The notes: a model not told the origin generated them from the sequence alone. 64,000 nt of DNA from Gammaproteobacteria bacterium (GCA_021647245.1 JAKIVC010000009.1:1-64000); one strand, 5' to 3'; positions 1 to 10,112 are shown, counted from the first letter of the stretch. Translations and numbers: made by a program.

Positions 1-127
1 ATCCCAGGGACTTTATGCGTTACGTGATGGATGGATTGCGCTTCACCATGCTAAATGAAACGCCCTGTGCGGAGCCGCATGCAGGGTGTTGTGGGGACTG
101 GGGGTTAGAGACCCCCGGTTACCCGAT
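1..127 (+). mobile_element. 3' end of a group II intron (domains V and VI)
   Basis: The window opens inside an intron whose 5' part and any reverse transcriptase lie upstream and are not visible. Bases about 58-92 form a domain V-like hairpin in which AACGCCCTG pairs with CAGGGTGTT around a short GCGG/CCGC tip. Bases about 93-127 form a domain VI-like hairpin (GGGGG, loop, CCCCC) that finishes with ACCCGAT, the usual look of bacterial intron 3' ends. The 3' splice junction should therefore be near 127, eight bases past the stop codon of the antisense acetyltransferase. The short open frame across this stretch is not a gene. Recognition is by pattern memory of this intron class, not by a folding calculation. 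Confidence 0.72.
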
Positions 128-135
128 TAGCTGCG

Positions 136-474
136 TTATTCAAAGTAGCTCCGTAAACGCTGTGCCAACTTACTGGACTGTTTGTCGTATTGCTGTTGAT
201 ACGTGGTGATTGCCATTGGGCCGATGCGCGTCACCCCACGCGCTTTCAGATGCTGCGCCAAGATGTCTATAACTTTTTTCCCGTAGCCTCGACCCCGAAA
301 TTCTGAATCGATCCACCAGCCAGGTTTAACGTCATTTAGGCCGGATGCCTCAACTAGCGCAACCAACCGACCTGATGTTTCCTCGAATAAAGCGAAAAGT
401 CCAGATTCATAAGCAGCCCAGACTTGCGGCGGCCCCAAATCATTTCGGTGCTCTGACAAATGATAAGGGGTCAA
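136..474 (-). pseudogene. GNAT family N-acetyltransferase, probably 5' truncated
   Basis: The 112-residue product has the core of a GNAT fold: a strand-turn-strand ending in WWIDSEFRGRGYGKK, which is the acetyl-CoA pyrophosphate loop (R/Q-x-x-G-x-G/A type), then an alpha helix and the C-terminal strand. A normal GNAT carries another 30-50 residues before this point. Here the only available start is a TTG at 474 that lies inside the last codons of the neighbouring transposase remnant, so the true N-terminus looks lost by insertion or deletion. The substrate cannot be told. It ends eight bases from the intron junction. If translated from the TTG it might still be a small protein, but I think it is a relic. 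Confidence 0.55.
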
Positions 475-705
475 GTCTTTACATTAATCATTTTAACCGC
501 TTCATCAACTTTAGCCTCCAACTCCCCATCAACACATAGCTGATTCTCGAATCATTTAATGATTCCAGGCACGCTGCCATGGTGGTTTAAGTCAAAATAG
601 TCGGCGATCTGATTTAGCGGCAGACCCGCGTGTTTTCGACTGAGATAAAGCGATACAACACGGGCTCTGTTTTTCTGACCTCGTCCACGACGGCTTTTTG
701 ATGTT
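471..705 (-). pseudogene. REP-associated (RAYT/Y1) transposase, C-terminal remnant
   Basis: Read on the minus strand, one frame gives a recognisable C-terminal tail of long RAYT-type Y1 transposases: SRRGRGQKNRARVVSLYLS, then a helix-turn-helix resembling the DnaA C-terminal domain (AGLPLNQIADYFDLNHHGSV), then a Lys/Glu-rich helix ending MINVKT and a stop at 471-473. A TGA interrupts the frame inside the helix-turn-helix tail, apparently a decayed Arg codon, and no catalytic HUH domain remains upstream. The bases around the stop (AAGACTTGACCCC) are the kind of end sequence often found next to these elements. It is a non-functional fragment. Confidence 0.6.
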
Positions 706-733
706 TTTCAAGGTAGTTGACCACTCCATTTTA

Positions 734-3214
734 TCAGCATCGCAAGCTGACCAGTGGGGGTTGCTTCAGTATAAAGCGGGTACTTAATACGCCAGCCAGG
801 CCGATGGCGAGTGCTGAGGCGATGGGTGCTCCCAACCATAGCCAGGGGGATGGGAGGTAGGCGAGGTTGAAAATTTGCTCGGCCAAGAGTGCGGCGGCAG
901 CTGATGAGACGACGACAGCGACGCTTCCGGCTAATAGCCCGAGCACGGCAAACTCTGCTAGCAATCCTTTTTGAAGCTGCCCCCGCTGTGCGCCCAAGGT
1001 GCGCAGCAGTGCGCTCTCGCGAATGCGCTCATCAAGGGTGGATTGTATGGCGGCGTACATCACCATTAGGCCAGCCAGTAGTGTGAAGAGGAAGACAAAC
1101 TCTACCGCCATAATGACCCGTTCTACAATTCGCCTGACTTCTTCCATAATGGAGGAGACATCCAGCACTGTAATATTGGGGAACTGCTGTAGCAGCTGGT
1201 TAAGCAGTGGGTATTTATTTTCAGGCAGGTAGAAACTACTCACATAGTTGCTGGGGTAGTTATCCAGCACGCCAGGGGATGCAATCACAAAGAAGTTGAC
1301 CTGAAAGCTGTCCCACTCCACGCTACGCAAACTGGTGACGGTTGCCTCTACCTCCTCACCGGCAATTTTGTAGCGTAGCCGATCACCCAGTCGAATACCG
1401 AATGCCTCGGCAATCCCCTGCTCTATTGAAAATTGCGGTTGGTCACTGGCTTGCCACCACGCCCCTTCGATCAGGCGGTTGCCGTTTGGCATTGTTTGTG
1501 ACCAAGAGAGGTTAAACTCCCTCATCAGTAGCCGCTTTGCCCGGTCGTCCGGGAAGTCGTCTACGCTGAGTATGTTGTTGTTGATCGCCACTAAGCGCCC
1601 TCTTACCATGGGATAGAGGGGAACGTTATCGACCTGCTGTTGGCGAAAAAATTGCGCCACCGCGGCCACTTGATCGGGTTGGATATTAATCAGGAAACGG
1701 TTGGGGGCATTTTCGGGTAGTTGCAGCTGCCACTCACTGAGCAGGTCACCCCGCACCATGGTGAGCAGTAATAGCGCCATGATGCCGAGGCCAAAGCCAC
1801 TCACCTGCACTACGCTGGCGGTGGTACGGCGAGAGATATTCAGCAATCCAAAGCGCCACGATAACCCCACCTGCCCTTTAAGGCGGCCAATTCCCCACAC
1901 CATCAACCAGGCCAGTGAGGCCAGCAGTAGCAGCGACACCGCTACGCCCAATAAGGCAAAGAGCCCTAACCGTACATCACCTGCCTGGATGACCAGCAGC
2001 ACCATGAGTGCGCTAAGGCTGATCAGGAAAACCAGCCACGGCTGGGTGCCAGCCCCTTGCAGCTCCCGGCGCAATACCCGTAGCGCGGGGACTCGGCTAA
2101 GGGCGATAAAACGCGGTAATGAGAAACCAAACAGTGTGACCAGACCCACCAAAATACCGACGGCGGCGGGCTGCAGTGATGGCGGGGGTAGTTCGCCACT
2201 AAACAGGGGCGCGAGCGCATTAACCAAGCCCGCTTGCGCCAAATAGCCCAGTGCAGCACCCAGCCCTCCGGCGACGGTGCCGACAATCAAGAGCTGTAAC
2301 AGGAACAGGTTTAATATTTGCCGATGGCTAGCTCCCAGGCAGCGCAACACGGCGCAGTGGTCATAGTGTCGTTCACTGTAGCGGCGACTGGCCATGGCGA
2401 TGGCGACACCTGCCAGCAACACACTCACCAGTGCCGCTAACCCCAAAAAGCGGGCAGCACGCTCTACGGCCATGTTTACCTCAGGGCGGCCATCGGTTAT
2501 ATCCAGTAGCCGTTCGCCGGGTTGTAGCTGCCGTTGCAGCTGTTTTTTATGTTGATTAATCTGCGCCATATCGCCCGCCATCATCAGCTGATAACGTACC
2601 CGACTGGCGGGTTGAACCAGCTCGGTTGCCGCCAGGTTGGCGCTGTTTAACAAGACCCGTGGTGATAATGAAAATAGATTTCCCGCTGCACGGGCGGGTT
2701 CATTGCGAATCACCGCGCTGATTTGCACACTTAATGCCCCCAAGCTTAGTGAGTCGCCTACCGAAAGGGCCAGATCACTCAGCAGTTGTGGCTCCACCCA
2801 AACAGTGCCCGGAGCGGGTAACCCGCTGGCCACCTGTGCAGGGGCAAATGGATCTTGGCTAATTAACAGTTGACCCCGCAGTGGGTAGCCATTCGAAACC
2901 GCTTTGACCGCCACCAGGCGTGCCCGATCGTCTACCATCACCATGGAGGGAAATTCATAACCCTCTACCCATAATATCCCGGCGTGATCCGCTTGTTGGC
3001 GGTATGTCAGGGGCAGTGGATTATCCGAGGAGAGAATCAGGTCGCCCCCCTGCAATGCGTTAGCTTGTTGTATTAATGCTTGATTAACCCGGTCACTAAA
3101 GACCCCCACCGCCACTACGGCGGCCACCGCAATCAGCAGTGATAACCAGATCACCCGCAGTTCGCCACTGCGCCATTCACGGCGCAACATTCGCAGTGCC
3201 AGCGCCGTGGTCAT
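734..3214 (-). CDS. ybbP: YbbP-like ABC transporter permease (FtsX/MacB fold)
   Basis: This 826-residue inner-membrane protein has the layout of the YbbP family: an N-terminal membrane segment at about 18-38, a large periplasmic domain, four or so membrane helices in the middle (about 255-450), a second periplasmic domain, and three C-terminal helices (about 690-820). The FtsX-type permease domain appears twice, as in full-length YbbP. It pairs with the ATPase gene just upstream, with which it overlaps by four bases. In Escherichia coli the same pair sits divergent from tesA, as here. The family is thought to extract lipid or lipoprotein-like substrates from the membrane, but the actual cargo is not established. 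Confidence 0.9.
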   Translation of the reverse strand: MTTALALRMLRREWRSGELRVIWLSLLIAVAAVVAVGVFSDRVNQALIQQANALQGGDLILSSDNPLPLTYRQQADHAGILWVEGYEFPSMVMVDDRARLVAVKAVSNGYPLRGQLLISQDPFAPAQVASGLPAPGTVWVEPQLLSDLALSVGDSLSLGALSVQISAVIRNEPARAAGNLFSLSPRVLLNSANLAATELVQPASRVRYQLMMAGDMAQINQHKKQLQRQLQPGERLLDITDGRPEVNMAVERAARFLGLAALVSVLLAGVAIAMASRRYSERHYDHCAVLRCLGASHRQILNLFLLQLLIVGTVAGGLGAALGYLAQAGLVNALAPLFSGELPPPSLQPAAVGILVGLVTLFGFSLPRFIALSRVPALRVLRRELQGAGTQPWLVFLISLSALMVLLVIQAGDVRLGLFALLGVAVSLLLLASLAWLMVWGIGRLKGQVGLSWRFGLLNISRRTTASVVQVSGFGLGIMALLLLTMVRGDLLSEWQLQLPENAPNRFLINIQPDQVAAVAQFFRQQQVDNVPLYPMVRGRLVAINNNILSVDDFPDDRAKRLLMREFNLSWSQTMPNGNRLIEGAWWQASDQPQFSIEQGIAEAFGIRLGDRLRYKIAGEEVEATVTSLRSVEWDSFQVNFFVIASPGVLDNYPSNYVSSFYLPENKYPLLNQLLQQFPNITVLDVSSIMEEVRRIVERVIMAVEFVFLFTLLAGLMVMYAAIQSTLDERIRESALLRTLGAQRGQLQKGLLAEFAVLGLLAGSVAVVVSSAAAALLAEQIFNLAYLPSPWLWLGAPIASALAIGLAGVLSTRFILKQPPLVSLRC

Positions 3215-3888
3215 GAGAGTTCCCTTAGCTGTCCTTGATGAAGCTCCAGTCGCCGTTGGCAGCGCTGGGCAAGTCCTCTGTCGTGGGTGACCAGCACCAA
3301 GGTGGTCTGTTGTTCGCTGTTGAGCTGAAACAGCAGGTCGATAATTCGTTCGCCGGTGGCGCTGTCCAGGTTGCCGGTCGGCTCATCCGCCAGCATCAGT
3401 GCTGGGTTGGGCGCAAAGGCACGGGCAATGGCAACGCGCTGCTGTTCGCCCCCCGAGAGTTGTTTGGGGTAGTGGTGTAACCGATGAGCCAGCTCAACTT
3501 TAGCCAGCACCTCTTTGGCATACTCTTGAGCATTTTTTCGGCCTGCCAGCTCCAGCGGCAACATCACATTTTCCAGCGCTGTCAGGTTATCCAGCAGCTG
3601 AAAGTTCTGGAAAACAAAGCCTAGCTTGGCGGCACGCAGTGCGGCGCGACCATCCTCATCCAACTCAAACAGCGCCTGACCCGCGATAAACACTTCGCCT
3701 TCACTGGGTTCATCCAGGCCCGCCAGCAGCCCCAGCAATGTTGATTTACCAGAGCCGGAGGCACCCACCACTGCCACTGTTTCACCCGCTGCTACATGCA
3801 TCTCGACACGCTCTAACAGCACCAACTCACCTTCGGGGCTGTTAACGCGCTTCCCCAATGCCTGGGTTTTCAATATGCTATGTGTCAT
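3211..3888 (-). CDS. ybbA: YbbA-like ABC transporter ATP-binding protein
   Basis: A 225-residue cytoplasmic ATPase of the LolD/MacB type. It shows a Walker A motif (GASGSGKST at about 41-49), a Q-loop (FVFQNFQLL), the ABC signature [14 protein letters not shown] at about 143-156, Walker B with [12 protein letters not shown], and the switch histidine in VTHD. It energises the YbbP permease encoded directly downstream, and the two genes overlap by four bases, so they are translationally coupled. A good ribosome-binding site (AAGGAAG) lies eight bases before the ATG. Only 32 bases separate it from the divergent tesA gene, so the two promoters must overlap. Confidence 0.92.
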   Translation of the reverse strand: MTHSILKTQALGKRVNSPEGELVLLERVEMHVAAGETVAVVGASGSGKSTLLGLLAGLDEPSEGEVFIAGQALFELDEDGRAALRAAKLGFVFQNFQLLDNLTALENVMLPLELAGRKNAQEYAKEVLAKVELAHRLHHYPKQLSGGEQQRVAIARAFAPNPALMLADEPTGNLDSATGERIIDLLFQLNSEQQTTLVLVTHDRGLAQRCQRRLELHQGQLRELS

Positions 3889-3920
3889 CAGTTTAACTTC
3901 CTTCGTGACTCAAATTATTT

Positions 3921-4556
3921 ATGACAATTCCGTACCGGCTACAACGTAGCATTCAACTGCTCATGCTTTTCACCCTGCTGTGGTTCTCAGCCAACCTGTT
4001 GGCCGCACCCCAACCCACGCTGTTGGTACTGGGTGATAGCCTCAGTGCCGCTCATGGTATCGATGAGGCTGCGGGCTGGGTGGCACTGCTCCAGCAACGG
4101 CTGACCCATGATAACCGCCCCTATCAAGTGGTCAACATCAGCATCAGTGGCGAGACCAGCCAGGGTGGCCTTAGTCGCCTGCCTACGGCACTGGAGCAGT
4201 ATCAGCCACAATTGTTGATTCTGGCCCTGGGTGCAAATGATGGCTTGCGCGGCAGCTCTCTTAAGCAGTTAAAGAAAAATCTTGAGGCGATGATTCAACT
4301 CGCCCAGCAACAAAATAGTCAGCTGTTATTGGTTGGTATGCGGTTGCCACCTAACTATGGCGTGCTATTCAACCAAAAGTTCCATGCCATCTACCATCAA
4401 CTTGCCCAGCAATATGCACTACCACTGGTGCCTTTTTTACTTGAAAAAATGGCACATAACAACGCCCTTTTTCAAGCCGATGGCCTGCACCCCCGCAGAG
4501 AGGCACAGCCGCTGCTGCTGGAGGCAGTATGGCCACAGCTCGAGCCGCTGTTATAG
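3921..4556 (+). CDS. tesA: TesA-type esterase / lysophospholipase / thioesterase I
   Basis: A 211-residue SGNH/GDSL hydrolase with a cleavable signal peptide of about 28 residues ending at LLAAP, so it acts in the periplasm. The four SGNH blocks are visible: GDSLSAAHG (nucleophilic Ser), ISGETSQGG (oxyanion Gly), GANDG (Asn) and DGLHP (catalytic Asp and His). Family members hydrolyse acyl-CoA thioesters, lysophospholipids and small aryl esters. The gene is divergent from ybbA, which is the conserved enterobacterial arrangement. There is no clear ribosome-binding site before the ATG at 3921; the start is chosen because it gives a complete signal peptide. Confidence 0.9.
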   Translation: MTIPYRLQRSIQLLMLFTLLWFSANLLAAPQPTLLVLGDSLSAAHGIDEAAGWVALLQQRLTHDNRPYQVVNISISGETSQGGLSRLPTALEQYQPQLLILALGANDGLRGSSLKQLKKNLEAMIQLAQQQNSQLLLVGMRLPPNYGVLFNQKFHAIYHQLAQQYALPLVPFLLEKMAHNNALFQADGLHPRREAQPLLLEAVWPQLEPLL

Positions 4557-4585
4557 CATGAGAGCAATAAAAACGCTCACTGCCA

Positions 4586-5911
4586 ATGCCTAGCCCCGCT
4601 CTGCTGCACCATCGCCCGATATTGCGCCTTGCGCTGCCGCTGATGCTCTCTAATCTCTCGATTCCATTGCTGGGGCTGGTAGATACTGCGGTGGTGGGGC
4701 ATCTCGAACACGCCTACTATCTCGGTGCCGTCGCATTGGGTGCGTTAATATTCTCTTTTCTCTTCTGGGGCTTTGGCTTTCTACGCATGGGCACCACTGG
4801 GCTAATTGCACAGGCGTTTGGTGAGGAGAATAACCATGAAATACACGCCACGCTGGTACGGGCAAGCCTGTTAGCCCTACTCTTTTCGCTACTTATTTTA
4901 TTATTGCAGTACCCCATTGGCCAGCTCGCCTTCTATCTACTTGATGGCAGCCACCCAGTCGAACACTACGCCCAGCAATATTTCACCCTTCGTATCTGGA
5001 GCGCGCCGGCGACGCTGCTCAACTATGTACTGATCGGCTGGATGCTCGGAATGCAGAATGTCCGCGGCCCACTGGTAATGTTACTGGTAACCAACCTCAC
5101 CAATATCGTGCTTGACCTCTGGTTTGTGGTTGGCTTAGGCATGACTGTGGATGGTGTTGCCATCGCCTCAGTCATCGCAGAGTATATTGGCTGTGCGGTG
5201 GGTATTGTGTTGACCTTCCAACTGCTAAAACAGCACCCAGCCCAGTGGCAGTGGGAGCAGATTTTAAAGCGCCACAAGCTGCGTCAGCTGGTCACCCTGA
5301 ACAGCAACATTATGCTGAGAACCCTCTGCTTAATCTTTACCCTCGCCTTCTTCACCGCACAGGGGGCTAAAATGGGCGACCTGATACTGGCTGCCAACGC
5401 TATCCTGATCAACTTTCAAACACTGATGGCCTATGCTCTGGATGGTTTTGCCCATGCGGCAGAAGCGCTGGTTGGCCGTGCCATCGGCAAATGTGACCGC
5501 AGAGCCCTTAAGCGTGCAATCTATACCGCCGCTTTCTGGTCACTCGGTTTTGCGCTGTTGTTTGTAGCTTTTTATGCACTGGCTGGCCAGTGGATGATCG
5601 ACCAGCTCAGTGATATTGAGGCGGTCAGATCGGTAGCTAATGAGTATCTTATCTGGTCAATTTTTATGCCGCTGGTAGCGGTGTGGGGTTATCTGTTTGA
5701 TGGTATTTTTATCGGCGCAACCCGCGCTCGAGAAATGCGCAACACCATGCTAGCCTCAACCCTGCTGGTCTTCTTTCCCGCCTGGTGGCTACTGCAACCC
5801 TGGGGAAACCACGGACTGTGGGCCGCTTTGATGCTGTTTATGGTGGCGCGGGGAGCGGCAATGGCGTGGAGCTTCCGGCGATTAACCCGCCGTGGGGTTA
5901 TCCCCCTTTAA
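4586..5911 (+). CDS. dinF: MATE family efflux transporter, DinF type
   Basis: The 441-residue product has twelve predicted membrane helices in two similar halves, as in MATE transporters. The N-terminal half starts with PLMLSNLSIPLLGLVDTAV and has the GLVDTAVVGHL signature of the DinF branch, and the second half has the matching LDGFAHAAEALVGRAIG segment. Members export drugs or small organic cations using Na+ or H+ gradients; the substrate here is unknown. It lies 29 bases after tesA and may be read from the same promoter. Its last 14 bases overlap the end of the convergent recJ gene. Confidence 0.88.
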   Translation: MPSPALLHHRPILRLALPLMLSNLSIPLLGLVDTAVVGHLEHAYYLGAVALGALIFSFLFWGFGFLRMGTTGLIAQAFGEENNHEIHATLVRASLLALLFSLLILLLQYPIGQLAFYLLDGSHPVEHYAQQYFTLRIWSAPATLLNYVLIGWMLGMQNVRGPLVMLLVTNLTNIVLDLWFVVGLGMTVDGVAIASVIAEYIGCAVGIVLTFQLLKQHPAQWQWEQILKRHKLRQLVTLNSNIMLRTLCLIFTLAFFTAQGAKMGDLILAANAILINFQTLMAYALDGFAHAAEALVGRAIGKCDRRALKRAIYTAAFWSLGFALLFVAFYALAGQWMIDQLSDIEAVRSVANEYLIWSIFMPLVAVWGYLFDGIFIGATRAREMRNTMLASTLLVFFPAWWLLQPWGNHGLWAALMLFMVARGAAMAWSFRRLTRRGVIPL

Positions 5912-7637
5912 CCGGCTCAATATAGCGAACCAGTAGCTGCAAGCTGCGGTTGCCGCGAAACTCATTAATATCCAACTGATATGCGACCTTAACTTGGCTT
6001 ACTTCGACAGGCCATTCGTGGTCAGTTTTGTTGAAGGCAATCGCATCAATTGGCTGCGACAGTGCGGCGTGGCGCAGCTGTAGTTTGAGGTGTTTTTCGC
6101 CCACAATACGCCGTGAGTGCAGGCTAAAGACAGCATCGAATACCGGTTCGGTGAAGGCTTGCCCCCACGGGCTGGCGTGGCGTAGCTGTTCGGCGGTTGC
6201 CTGGTTAAATTCATCTGCCGCCAACTCGCCATCACTATGAATAACACCACGCAGTTGATCACGACTAAGGTGTCGCTGCACCTCCTGGTCAAACAGCTGT
6301 TTAAACTGCGTGAAGTGCTCTGCTGCCAGTGTCAGGCCCGCCGCCATCGCGTGGCCACCAAATTTATTGAGCAGGCCGGGATGGCGTGAGGCAATGGCAT
6401 CCAGCACATCACGAATATGTACCCCGCTGACCGAACGTGCCGAACCTTTTATCTGGCCACTGCCGTCATCCGCCGGAGCAAAGGCGATCACTGGACAGTG
6501 CAGCTTCTCTTTAATACGTGATGCCAGGATCCCCACCACCCCTTGGTGCCAGCTTTCATCGTAGAGGCAGAGACCCACGGGAAGCGCCTCATCCAGCTCC
6601 ATTTTATTCAGTATTACCATCGCCTGTTGCTGCATTCCCTGCTCGATATTGCGCCGATCCTGATTGAGTCCATCCAGTTCGTTAGCTATATTTTTCGCCC
6701 GCGTGGCATCGTCTGTTAACAAGCACTCAATACCCAGTGACATCTCATCCAGACGGCCAGCGGCATTCAGGCGCGGGCCAACCATAAAGCCGAGATCTGA
6801 TGAGCTAATATCTGACTGGTTGCGCCCGGCGACCTGCAAAATAGCCTGAATACCGGCACAGCAGTGGCCACTGCGAATACGCGCCAGCCCCTGGCTGACC
6901 AGAACCCGGTTATTGTGGTCCAGCGCCACCACATCGGCGACCGTGCCCAGGGCAACCAGATCTAATAGGGATGCCAGGTTGGGTTCTGCGCGTTGCTGAG
7001 TAACAAACCACTGCTGCTCACGCAACTGTCGGCGCAGCGCCAATAGCAGATAGAAGATCACCCCGACTCCGGCAAGATTTTTGGAGGGGAAGGTATCTCC
7101 CGGCTGGTTGGGGTTGACGATGGCAATGGCATCCGGTAGCTGCGCGGCTGCCAGGTGATGATCGGTTACCAACACATCAATGCCTAACTGATTGGCGGCG
7201 GTAACTCCCTCAATGCTGGCGATACCATTATCGACGGTGATGATCAGGTCTGGCTTGCGCGTGGCCGCCACCGCGACAATTTCGGGTGAGAGGCCATAAC
7301 CATATTCAAAGCGATTCGGTACAATATAGTCGAGATGTTGTACCCCCAGCATCGCTAAACCACGCAGTGCAACGGCACAAGCGGTGGCACCATCACAGTC
7401 AAAATCGGCCACTACCAGAATGCGCTGCTGTTGATCGAGCGCCTGTTGTAGGCGCGCTACTGCACCATCAACACCCTTGAGCAGAGCGGGCGCTAGCAAT
7501 TGGTTCAGGCCATTATCAAGCTGGTTCGGGTGGGTTATGCCACGCGCTGCATAGATGCGTGCCAGCAGAGGCATTTCTGTTGCAAGGTTGGCCAGCGCCT
7601 CAGGATCAGCGTGGCGGCGTTCGATGATGATACTCAT
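5898..7637 (-). CDS. recJ: Single-stranded-DNA-specific exonuclease RecJ
   Basis: A 579-residue 5'-3' exonuclease of the DHH family used in RecFOR recombination, mismatch repair and base-excision repair. The DHH phosphoesterase core is intact: VVADFDCDGATAC, TVDNGI, VTDHH and the NPN segment, followed by the DHHA1 domain with GGHAMAAGL, and a C-terminal OB-fold domain. The length fits the E. coli protein (577). The start codon overlaps the stop of the upstream gene in an ATGA, so translation is coupled. The lysS/prfB-recJ neighbourhood is the same as in enterobacteria. Confidence 0.95.
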   Translation of the reverse strand: MSIIIERRHADPEALANLATEMPLLARIYAARGITHPNQLDNGLNQLLAPALLKGVDGAVARLQQALDQQQRILVVADFDCDGATACAVALRGLAMLGVQHLDYIVPNRFEYGYGLSPEIVAVAATRKPDLIITVDNGIASIEGVTAANQLGIDVLVTDHHLAAAQLPDAIAIVNPNQPGDTFPSKNLAGVGVIFYLLLALRRQLREQQWFVTQQRAEPNLASLLDLVALGTVADVVALDHNNRVLVSQGLARIRSGHCCAGIQAILQVAGRNQSDISSSDLGFMVGPRLNAAGRLDEMSLGIECLLTDDATRAKNIANELDGLNQDRRNIEQGMQQQAMVILNKMELDEALPVGLCLYDESWHQGVVGILASRIKEKLHCPVIAFAPADDGSGQIKGSARSVSGVHIRDVLDAIASRHPGLLNKFGGHAMAAGLTLAAEHFTQFKQLFDQEVQRHLSRDQLRGVIHSDGELAADEFNQATAEQLRHASPWGQAFTEPVFDAVFSLHSRRIVGEKHLKLQLRHAALSQPIDAIAFNKTDHEWPVEVSQVKVAYQLDINEFRGNRSLQLLVRYIEPVKGG

Positions 7638-8602
7638 AGAAATTGCTTCATTTCACGCCGTTTGCGCCACCAACGACGCAGGCTCTTTTTGCTTATCGGG
7701 TATTGATAGCCATTATCGAGCCACAGGGTAAGGGTGTTGAGCTCTCCTGACTTAAGGGCGGTGGCTAACGGCTCAAACCATGTTTGTTCATACGAGTAGA
7801 CCTCTTCAGGCGCTGTCAGTACGATCAGGTGTCGGCCTGGTGTGATGGCATGTTGTAACCATTGCGTGGCGCTTTCCGGCGATTCACAGCGGGGCAAATC
7901 GGCATGTTTTGCAGCGGCTAGCACCAGCGACTCATCACTCCATATTTGTGCCCAAGTGGTTTTTGGTTTGGCCGGTAGGCGGCCACCGCCCCAGATCCAT
8001 ACGTTATTTACCGGCAGCTGCTGGGAGGCGCTACGCTGCTGGTTCGATTGGTTGCTGTGCAGCAACATTTCGATCTCGCTCATGGCGCGGTGCAGTGCTA
8101 CACCTTGGGGAGATTGCGGTAAGTAGTCGTGAATATTGTGACCCATCACCGATGAGAGGGGGCTGGTTTTGAGCTGCTCGGCGGCGGGCATTTTAAGGTA
8201 CCAACGGTCAGGATGCGCGGCAATAAACTGCCAACCATCTTCAGCAAACAGATGGTTAAGATCTGCAACCATGCTATCGGCCTCTGCTTGAAGCAGCCCC
8301 AGCTCTCGCGCCATCAAGACCACTCGGCCACGATCCGGCTGACAATAGATGGGGTCTACCCGCAACAGGTACTCATCGCCCGGTTCGCCACCATCCAGCG
8401 CGTAGGTGAGCGGAGCCGCCGGCAGTGATTCAGGCTCAGCCTGAATCGAAAACAGTTTGAGTATCAACGGCTCAAAGTGACGGGTGGCACAGCGCACCCC
8501 ATCTGCCCGGCTTAATAGCCGTGACAGGGTGGGCTGCTCAGATGCCAGTACACACTCCGGCCGCATAAAGCCCGGAATTAGTAGCGTGAGATCTCTGTTC
8601 AC
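7634..8602 (-). CDS. RpfE-like phosphoglycerate mutase-fold protein of unknown function
   Basis: The protein starts NRDLTLLIPGFMRPE and continues as a 322-residue cytoplasmic protein that resembles the family annotated as RpfE-type or cofactor-independent phosphoglycerate mutase-like proteins, commonly next to recJ in gamma- and betaproteobacteria. Visible segments are a DPIYCQPDRGRVVL stretch, a VWIWGGGRLP stretch, and a C-terminal strand region. I see no complete set of metal ligands of a true iPGM, so enzymatic function is doubtful. I chose the GTG at 8602 rather than the upstream ATG because it lies directly after the lysS stop, has AGGGG eight bases before it, and gives the expected N-terminus. 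Confidence 0.7.
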   Translation of the reverse strand: MNRDLTLLIPGFMRPECVLASEQPTLSRLLSRADGVRCATRHFEPLILKLFSIQAEPESLPAAPLTYALDGGEPGDEYLLRVDPIYCQPDRGRVVLMARELGLLQAEADSMVADLNHLFAEDGWQFIAAHPDRWYLKMPAAEQLKTSPLSSVMGHNIHDYLPQSPQGVALHRAMSEIEMLLHSNQSNQQRSASQQLPVNNVWIWGGGRLPAKPKTTWAQIWSDESLVLAAAKHADLPRCESPESATQWLQHAITPGRHLIVLTAPEEVYSYEQTWFEPLATALKSGELNTLTLWLDNGYQYPISKKSLRRWWRKRREMKQFL

Positions 8603-8603
8603 A

Positions 8604-10112
8604 CTACCCCTGCTTGCGCATGTGGGGAAATAACAACACATCTCTAATTGAGGGTGAGTCGGTCAGCAGCATCACCAGACGATCAATTCCGATCCCCTCG
8701 CCGGCAGTGGGTGGCAGGCCGTGCTCAAGGGCGATAATGTAATCTTCATCAAAGTGCATCGCTTCATCATCACCGGCATCTTTCTCGGCCACCTGCATAC
8801 GGAACCGTTCTGCCTGATCTTCAGCATCATTCAGCTCTGAGAAACCATTAGCAAGCTCTCGACCACCGACAAAGAACTCAAAACGGTCGGTCACAAACGG
8901 GTTGTCATCATTACGACGCGCCAACGGTGAAACCTCGGTGGGATAGGCGGTGATAAAGGTGGGATCTTTTAGTTTGTGCTCGACTGTTTTTTCGAAAATT
9001 TCGATCTGCACTTTACCTAGCCCATAACCTGCCTTGAGCGGAATATCCAACGTATCAGCCACCTTACGGGCCTCATCCAGTGTTGCCAACTGTTCAGGTT
9101 TTAACGCTGGGTTGTGGTGTAAAATCGAGTCGGTCACCGTCATGCGGGTAAAAGGTTTGCCGAAGTCATACTCATCACCTTGATAGGGAACTGTGGTGCT
9201 GCCTAACACCTCTTGAGCCAAGCCACGCAGCATCTCTTCGGTGATATCCATCAGGTCGTTATAGTCCGCATACGCTTCGTAGAATTCCAGCATAGTGAAC
9301 TCAGGATTATGGCGGGTTGAAAGCCCTTCATTACGGAAGTTGCGGTTGATCTCGAACACTTTCTCAAAACCACCTACCACTAAACGCTTCAGATAGAGTT
9401 CGGGGGCGATACGCAGAAACAGCTCCATATCCAGAGCATTATGTTGGGTAGTGAAAGGGCGTGCCGTGGCACCGCCGGGAATCGCCTGCATCATGGGGGT
9501 TTCGACTTCAAGGAAGCCCTTTTTTTCCAGAAAACGGCGAATGAAGCTGACACATTGACTGCGAATCAGGAAGGTTTTGCGGGTCGGATCATTCATGATC
9601 AAGTCAACATAGCGCTGGCGGTAGCGGGTCTCCTGATCTTCTAGGCCATGAAATTTATCTGGCAATGGACGCAGTGATTTGGTTAACAGACGAATCTCGT
9701 CAGCCTTGATAGAGAGTTCACCTTTTTGAGTGCGAAACATCACCCCTTCAACACCGATAATGTCTCCAATATCCCACTTTTTAAACTCGTCGTAACCCCC
9801 CTCCGGCAGCATTTTCCCCTGCACATAGATCTGAATACGGCCCGACATATCCTGCAGGGTGGCAAAACTCGCTTTACCCATCACACGTTTTAGCATCATG
9901 CGACCGGCCACTTTCACCCGCACCGGCTCGGCCTCATCAATGGCCGCTTTATCCAGCGCATCGAACTTGGCATGTAGCTCGCCTGCCACCACGTTGCGCC
10001 GAAAATCATTCGGGAAAGCGTTGCCATTTTCCCGCAGTTCATTCAGCTTGCCACGGCGTTCGGCGATCAGCTTGTTTTCATCTTCAACTTCAATTTTTTC
10101 TGGTTCGTTCAT
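8604..10112 (-). CDS. lysS: Lysyl-tRNA synthetase, class II
   Basis: A 502-residue cytoplasmic enzyme that charges tRNA-Lys. The N-terminal OB-fold anticodon-binding domain covers about 65-170 ([19 protein letters not shown]), and the class II catalytic domain follows with motif 2 ([20 protein letters not shown]) and motif 3 ([19 protein letters not shown]). Length and ends match the E. coli enzyme (505). It is followed after one base by the RpfE-like gene and preceded by sugE and prfB; prfB-lysS is a conserved pair that is here split by sugE. The 147 bases before it contain no gene. Confidence 0.97.
   Translation of the reverse strand: MNEPEKIEVEDENKLIAERRGKLNELRENGNAFPNDFRRNVVAGELHAKFDALDKAAIDEAEPVRVKVAGRMMLKRVMGKASFATLQDMSGRIQIYVQGKMLPEGGYDEFKKWDIGDIIGVEGVMFRTQKGELSIKADEIRLLTKSLRPLPDKFHGLEDQETRYRQRYVDLIMNDPTRKTFLIRSQCVSFIRRFLEKKGFLEVETPMMQAIPGGATARPFTTQHNALDMELFLRIAPELYLKRLVVGGFEKVFEINRNFRNEGLSTRHNPEFTMLEFYEAYADYNDLMDITEEMLRGLAQEVLGSTTVPYQGDEYDFGKPFTRMTVTDSILHHNPALKPEQLATLDEARKVADTLDIPLKAGYGLGKVQIEIFEKTVEHKLKDPTFITAYPTEVSPLARRNDDNPFVTDRFEFFVGGRELANGFSELNDAEDQAERFRMQVAEKDAGDDEAMHFDEDYIIALEHGLPPTAGEGIGIDRLVMLLTDSPSIRDVLLFPHMRKQG

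Noticed and set aside
15-209. Short plus-strand frame as a gene
   Set aside because: It runs through intron domains V and VI and into the antisense acetyltransferase.
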